NCBI GenBank assembly: GCA_022794215.1
Contig: JAAWEH010000023.1
Location: 1-59,957, forward strand
From: Oscillospiraceae bacterium
GTDB taxonomy: Bacteria > Bacillota > Clostridia > Oscillospirales > Oscillospiraceae
Reading direction: 5' to 3'
DNA: 59,957 nucleotides
The notes beneath the pieces were generated by a model that did not search any database, had not been told where the DNA came from, and saw nothing but the letters and a program-made list of their open reading frames with translations. Positions within the stretch are counted from its first letter, which is position 1; every line of letters begins with the position of its first letter. The position numbers and the translations under genes were made by a program. Positions 56,403 through 59,957 of this stretch are shown here, in pieces.

Positions 56403-57593
56403 TTATTCGGTGGTGTAGTTGTCGAAATAGCCCTGAATATAGACGATGGGGGTACCCTTGTCGCCGCTGCCCGAGGTCAGGTCGCACAGGGAGCCGATGA
56501 GATCGGTGAGCCGGCGGGGGGTGGTGCCCTCGGAGACCATCTTGCCTTTCAGATCCCCGTCCTTCTTCCGGATGGCCCCGGCGATGGCGTCCCGGAGAGC
56601 CTCACCGGACAGGTGACCGAAGTCATTGTCGGCCAAATATTTCAGCTTCAGCTCGTTGGGGGTTCCCTCCAGACCGGCGGTGTAGGCGGGGGAGACCACC
56701 GGATCGGCCAGCTCCCAGATCTTACCCACGGGATCCTTGAAAGCGCCGTCGCCGTAAACCATGACCTCCACGTGCTTGCCGGTCTTGGCCAGCAGTTCCT
56801 TCTGGATGGCCTCCACAAGGGGCTGGGCGTCCCGGGGGAAGAGCTTGACCTTGTCCTCGGTGGCCTTGTTGGAGCCCAGCAGACCGTAGGGGTTATAGCC
56901 GCTGCCGTTAACGCTCTGGGTGAGAATGTCGTCCAGGCCCAGCACCCGGCTGCCGCCGGCGGCCTTCAGCAGCCGCTTGGAGCGCGCCCGGGTGTGGATG
57001 TCGCAGGTGAGCACGTCCTTGGTGTATTCCAGCACCGCCCGGGGGTCGTTGGCAAAGATGACCTCCACCTCGGCGCCGGTATCCTTGATGAGGTTCTCGT
57101 AATACTCCACATAGTCCACGCCGGTAAAGGTGTGCTTCTCGTAGCCAAAGAGCTCCCGGTACTTTTCCAGAGTAAGAACGTCCTTATAGGGATCTATCCC
57201 CTTCTCATCCAGCGCGTCCAGGGAGATGAGGTGGTTGCCCACCTCGTCAGAGGGATAGCTGAGCTGAAGGATGACCTTCTTGCAGCCCATGGCGATCCCC
57301 CGGAGGCAGATGGCAAAGCGGTTGCGGGAGAGGATGGGGAACACAACGCCCACAGTGCCGCCGCCCAGCTTGGCGCGCACGTCAGCGGCGATCTGCTCCA
57401 CGGTGGCGTAGTTGCCTTGGGCCCGGGCTACGATGGCCTCGGTCATGGCAAGCACGTCCCGGTCCTGAATGGCGAAGCCGGACTCCTGAGAGGCCTCCAG
57501 CACGGACTGGGTGACGATCTGAACCAGATCATCCCCCTCGCGGATAATGGGGGCGCGGATGCCCCGGGAAACGGTGCCTACGGTACGGCTCAT
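56403..57593 (-). CDS. CofE-like protein (F420-0:gamma-glutamyl ligase family)
   Basis: 396 residues. The N-terminal TVGTVSRGIRAPIIREGDDLVQIV and VFPILSRNRFAICLRGIAMGCKK, and ITDP-like TSGSGDKG near the end, fit the CofE family, which adds glutamate to coenzyme F420 in methanogens and Actinobacteria. No other F420 gene is in this window and the organism type is not known to make F420, so the real substrate is unknown. ATG 57593 follows AAGGAAGTGC; GTG 57602 is too close. It has a strong promoter (57634) and terminator and is monocistronic. Confidence 0.78.
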   Translation of the reverse strand: MSRTVGTVSRGIRAPIIREGDDLVQIVTQSVLEASQESGFAIQDRDVLAMTEAIVARAQGNYATVEQIAADVRAKLGGGTVGVVFPILSRNRFAICLRGIAMGCKKVILQLSYPSDEVGNHLISLDALDEKGIDPYKDVLTLEKYRELFGYEKHTFTGVDYVEYYENLIKDTGAEVEVIFANDPRAVLEYTKDVLTCDIHTRARSKRLLKAAGGSRVLGLDDILTQSVNGSGYNPYGLLGSNKATEDKVKLFPRDAQPLVEAIQKELLAKTGKHVEVMVYGDGAFKDPVGKIWELADPVVSPAYTAGLEGTPNELKLKYLADNDFGHLSGEALRDAIAGAIRKKDGDLKGKMVSEGTTPRRLTDLIGSLCDLTSGSGDKGTPIVYIQGYFDNYTTE

Positions 57594-57633
57594 ATATTGC
57601 ACTTCCTTGTGTTTTTTAATTTTGCCGGCAATT

Positions 57634-57662
57634 ATTATACCAAAAAGGAGGGAGATTGTAAA
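57634..57662 (-). promoter_or_regulatory. Promoter of the CofE-like gene
   Basis: On the minus strand: TTTACA (57662-57657), 17-bp spacer, perfect TATAAT (57639-57634). Confidence 0.75.
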
Positions 57663-57670
57663 GAGAAATG

Positions 57671-57700
57671 AAAAAGGCGGCCCGCTGGGGCCGCCTTTTT
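57671..57700 (-). terminator. Terminator after purA
   Basis: AAAAAGGCGGCCC and GGGCCGCCTTTTT arms with a short loop. Read on the minus strand it ends in a T-run. Confidence 0.9.
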
Positions 57701-57704
57701 GTTG

Positions 57705-58988
57705 TCAGTGCAGGTCGATGATCTCGTGACGCTTAGGCCCGGTGGAGACGATCTTGATGGGCACCTCGATCTCCTTCTCAATAAACCGGACGTAATCCCG
57801 TGCCTCCTTGGGCAGCTTATCAAACTCGGTAACGCCCCGGATATCGCACTTCCAGCCGGGGAGGGTCTCATAGACGGCCTTGGCCCGGCCCAGCTGGGCG
57901 GAGACGGGAAACTCCCGGGTGACGGTGCCGTCGATGTCGTAGCCCACACAGACTTTGATCTCATCCAGGTACCCCAGGCAGTCGATGGCGGTGAGGGCCA
58001 CCTCGGTGGCGCCCTGCGCCATACATCCGTAGCGGCTGGCCACCGCGTCGTACCAGCCTACCCGGCGGGGCCGGCCGGTGGTGGCGCCAAACTCGCCCTT
58101 GTCGCCGCCCCGGCGCCGCAGCTCGTCCCCCTCGGCCCCGAAAAGCTCGGTGACAAAGGGCTCGGTGGGAGCGCCCACGCTGGAAGAGTATGCCTTGGAC
58201 ACGCAGATCACGTCCCGGAAGGCGGTGGGAGGCACTCCGCCGCCCACACAGCCATAGCCGGCCAGGGTGTGAGAGGAGGTGACAAAGGGATAAATGCCGT
58301 GGTCCGGGTCCTTCATAGACCCCAGCTGCCCCTCCAGCAGCACCGTCTTGCCCTCCTTGAGGGCCTTGTGGATCACGGCCACCGTGTCTCCCACATAGGG
58401 AGCAATGGCTTCCCGCTGGGCCATGAGGCCGTCGAAGAGAGCCTTGGGATCCAGGGGCTGCTTGTGATAGAGATGAGTCCAGAGCACGTTTTTCAGGGTG
58501 CAGATGTGCTCCAGCCGCTCCATGAGGGTCTTTTCATTGAATAAGTCGGCGATCTGAATGCCGATCTTGGCGTACTTGTCGGAATAGAAGGGGGCGATAC
58601 CCGATTTGGTGGAGCCAAAGGCCTGTCCGGCCAGCCGCTCCTCCTCATAGGTATCCTGGAGCACGTGGTAGGGCATGAGCAGTTGTGTGCGCTGATCCAC
58701 CATAATGCGGGGGGCGGGGACGCCGCCGTCCTGGAGCTGCTTGAGCTCGGAGAGGAATTTGTCCACATCCAAAGCCACCCCGGTGCCGATAATGTTGGTG
58801 GTGTGGGGAAAGAACACTCCCGAAGGGAGCTGGTGCAGAGCGAAGCGGCCATAATCACAGATGATGGTATGCCCCGCGTTGGCCCCGCCCTGAAAGCGGA
58901 TGACCACATCGGACTTTTCGGCGAGAAGGTCGGTGATCTTGCCCTTGCCCTCGTCGCCCCAGTTGGCGCCTACGATCGCTTTTACCAT
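57705..58988 (-). CDS. purA: Adenylosuccinate synthetase
   Basis: 427 residues, normal length. PurA joins IMP and aspartate using GTP, the first step from IMP to AMP. The P-loop is GANWGDEGKGK (residues about 7-17), then FQGGANAGHTI, the IMP-binding SSSVGAPTEPF region, and the C-terminal GTP site with STGPKR. ATG 58988 follows CCGGAGGTAACGAAT. It has its own promoter (59068) and a leader of about 70 bases in which I see no purine-riboswitch core. No other pur gene is adjacent. Confidence 0.95.
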   Translation of the reverse strand: MVKAIVGANWGDEGKGKITDLLAEKSDVVIRFQGGANAGHTIICDYGRFALHQLPSGVFFPHTTNIIGTGVALDVDKFLSELKQLQDGGVPAPRIMVDQRTQLLMPYHVLQDTYEEERLAGQAFGSTKSGIAPFYSDKYAKIGIQIADLFNEKTLMERLEHICTLKNVLWTHLYHKQPLDPKALFDGLMAQREAIAPYVGDTVAVIHKALKEGKTVLLEGQLGSMKDPDHGIYPFVTSSHTLAGYGCVGGGVPPTAFRDVICVSKAYSSSVGAPTEPFVTELFGAEGDELRRRGGDKGEFGATTGRPRRVGWYDAVASRYGCMAQGATEVALTAIDCLGYLDEIKVCVGYDIDGTVTREFPVSAQLGRAKAVYETLPGWKCDIRGVTEFDKLPKEARDYVRFIEKEIEVPIKIVSTGPKRHEIIDLH

Positions 58989-59067
58989 ATTCGTTACCTC
59001 CGGGCCGGGGGATTCGCAACCGCAAAGGGTTTGCCTTTTCCTGGGCCCCATAACGAAGTACGGGGTT

Positions 59068-59096
59068 ATTATAATCTTGTAAAAAGCAGGATGCAA
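59068..59096 (-). promoter_or_regulatory. Promoter of purA
   Basis: On the minus strand: TTGCAT (59096-59091), 17-bp spacer, perfect TATAAT (59073-59068). Confidence 0.78.
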
Positions 59097-59116
59097 GAGT
59101 TTTTTGACGGTGGACA

Positions 59117-59164
59117 AAACCGGGTGAAATGTCTGCGGTGGACGCTCCCCATCCTACCCGGTTT
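59117..59164. repeat. Inverted repeat upstream of purA
   Basis: AAACCGGGT (59117-59125) and ACCCGGTTT (59156-59164), 9-bp arms with a 30-base centre. It lies 20 bases upstream of the purA -35, where an operator would sit. Confidence 0.4.
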
Positions 59165-59277
59165 GCTGCGCAGTCTTTCTGCTGCGCAAACCACCCAGGC
59201 GGCGCTTTCAGCGAAGAGGAAAAAGGTTACGCTGTGTTCAGCGGCGGCGCAAGAGGGCTGCTGCCGTTTGTTTGGTG

Positions 59278-59325
59278 GGTGCGATCAAATTTCTGCGTTG
59301 CGTGGATCCTGAAGGACCATTCTTT
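59278..59325. repeat. Degenerate dispersed repeat, copy 2
   Basis: GGGTGCGATCAAATTTC... with TCCTGAAGGACC, about three quarters identical by eye to 44395-44442. Confidence 0.45.
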
Positions 59326-59450
59326 TCGCGAAAAAGCAAAGTCGATGGTCGCTTAGCCATATAAAGCCAAGCGTTTCCTGACAGCGAGATATCCAAATTA
59401 CTACGAATGAATAAAACTTAGTAAGAAGAAATTTCGAAGGACGTAAACAT

Positions 59451-59492
59451 GTTGCCCTCGGAAACGATCCACGGAAAGCTTCCGAGGGCAAC
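59451..59492. other. Perfect 13-bp inverted repeat in long intergenic region
   Basis: GTTGCCCTCGGAA (59451-59463), 16-base loop, TTCCGAGGGCAAC (59480-59492). No T-run on either side. It is the strongest structure in 58989-59723, which otherwise has the purA promoter and leader, the two repeats above, AT-rich sequence and the promoter of the last gene, but no credible coding frame. Confidence 0.65.
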
Positions 59493-59630
59493 TATATGTA
59501 TGATACCAGCAAGCTGCCGCTCGTTCAGACAACAGGGCCCACACCATATCCGGCTCTTCCGCTCCTGTCATGAGCCTTCCGCTCAATGGGGTTTTTCAAA
59601 AATTTTCCCAGCAACCATACAGTCAGCATA

Positions 59631-59659
59631 TTGTTTTCCCAAAAGCTATCTGGTATTCT
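59631..59659 (+). promoter_or_regulatory. Promoter of the last gene
   Basis: TTGTTT (59631-59636), 17-bp spacer, TATTCT (59654-59659). Leader of about 58 bases to ATG 59724. Confidence 0.55.
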
Positions 59660-59723
59660 TAAAAAGAACATATCTTTTCTTGCTCTGCGTGTAGGAAACT
59701 TTAGAAAGTAAGGAGTAAAGTAT

Positions 59724-59957
59724 ATGAAAAAGAAAATCACATCCCTTCTGCTGGGCCTCACCCTTTGTCTGAGCCTGCTGCCCGCCGCCGCTCTGGCGGA
59801 TGGTGCCCCGCTCTACGAATGGAAGAGCCAAGCCCCGGAGGACCCCGGCGCCATCACCTACGATATTGAGGTGGCCGATTTCGGCACAATGGAATACGGC
59901 TACAGGAAAGAGGACTGCCCCACCCTCACCATCTCCTTTACCAACACCAGTGACCAG
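59724..59957 (+). CDS. Secreted protein, N-terminal part
   Basis: 78 residues before the window ends. A clear signal peptide: MKKKITSLLLGLTLCLS start, hydrophobic core, and LPAAALAD cleavage region (AxA). The mature part begins acidic (YEWKSQAPEDPGAITYDIEV) and does not match a family I can name from this length. Other secreted genes here lead with SLH or copper-amine-oxidase-like domains; neither is visible yet. ATG 59724 follows AAGGAGTAAAGTAT. Confidence 0.75.
   Translation, partial: MKKKITSLLLGLTLCLSLLPAAALADGAPLYEWKSQAPEDPGAITYDIEVADFGTMEYGYRKEDCPTLTISFTNTSDQ

Noticed and set aside
58989-59062. Purine riboswitch in the purA leader
   Set aside because: The leader is too short (about 70 bases after the predicted start) and lacks the three-way junction core; I see only GC-rich sequence before the ribosome binding site.

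Overview
The window looks like chromosome from a high-GC, Gram-positive anaerobe of the class Clostridia, most likely the Oscillospiraceae (Flavonifractor, Lawsonibacter, Intestinimonas or Oscillibacter type). This is an inference from gene content, not from any search. It rests on the Bacillota-type era-yqzL-recO order, MutS2, HPr with a Ser46 site, CIRCE operators, many S-layer-homology (SLH) and copper-amine-oxidase-N-like secreted proteins, CsaB, strong AGGAGG-type ribosome binding sites, near-consensus sigma-A promoters with 17-bp spacers, and tRNA genes that encode CCA. I see no insertion sequence, integrase, phage gene or CRISPR array.

Layout. Bases 1-8184 (+) hold ybeY (partial), a lipoprotein, era, yqzL, recO, feoAB, mutS2 and HPr. 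Bases 8253-10515 (+) hold a radical SAM enzyme and a MATE pump. Bases 10684-12937 (-) hold an RluA-type pseudouridine synthase and a CyuA-type cysteine desulfidase. Bases 13098-17534 (+) hold hemW and a large SLH phosphodiester glycosidase. Bases 17634-21819 (-) hold a lysA-hypothetical-gluQ-zinc protein operon and a second MATE pump. Bases 22043-27105 (+) hold a uracil permease behind a leader-peptide attenuator, then hsp20 with two CIRCE sites, then clpB. Bases 27342-34850 are a cell-wall block: an SLH M13 peptidase, two tandem SLH M15 peptidases and two SleB-type hydrolases. Bases 34981-37306 (-) hold small regulatory and ribosomal genes (XRE/DUF2975 pair, rpmB). Bases 37436-40106 (+) hold yerC, a methyltransferase, hslO and five tRNAs. 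Bases 40154-44267 hold transporters and enzymes. Bases 44589-47951 (-) hold a glycosyltransferase and a GT4-CsaB fusion. Bases 48120-53662 hold secreted, membrane and nucleic-acid genes. Bases 53817-54591 are a second tRNA cluster with duplicated tRNA-Arg fragments. Bases 54748-58988 hold two small proteins, an RlmI-type methyltransferase, a CofE-like protein and purA. A 735-bp intergenic stretch and a truncated secreted protein end the window.

How the parts fit. The CsaB domain (pyruvylation of the secondary cell-wall polymer) would make the wall ligand for the SLH proteins at 14451, 27342, 29776 and 31310, so these loci form one functional theme. The hsp20-clpB region is a heat-shock locus with HrcA operators. 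The most striking regulatory unit is upstream of uraA: a consensus promoter, a strong ribosome binding site, a 33-codon leader ORF through a U-rich tract, and a leader stop inside the loop of a perfect intrinsic terminator. This is the layout of the UTP-sensing pyrBI attenuator of enteric bacteria, here in front of a uracil permease in a Gram-positive. Two other RNA-level features are an 18-bp hairpin that buries the yqzL start codon, and a folded repeat carrying copies of the tRNA-Arg 5' half.
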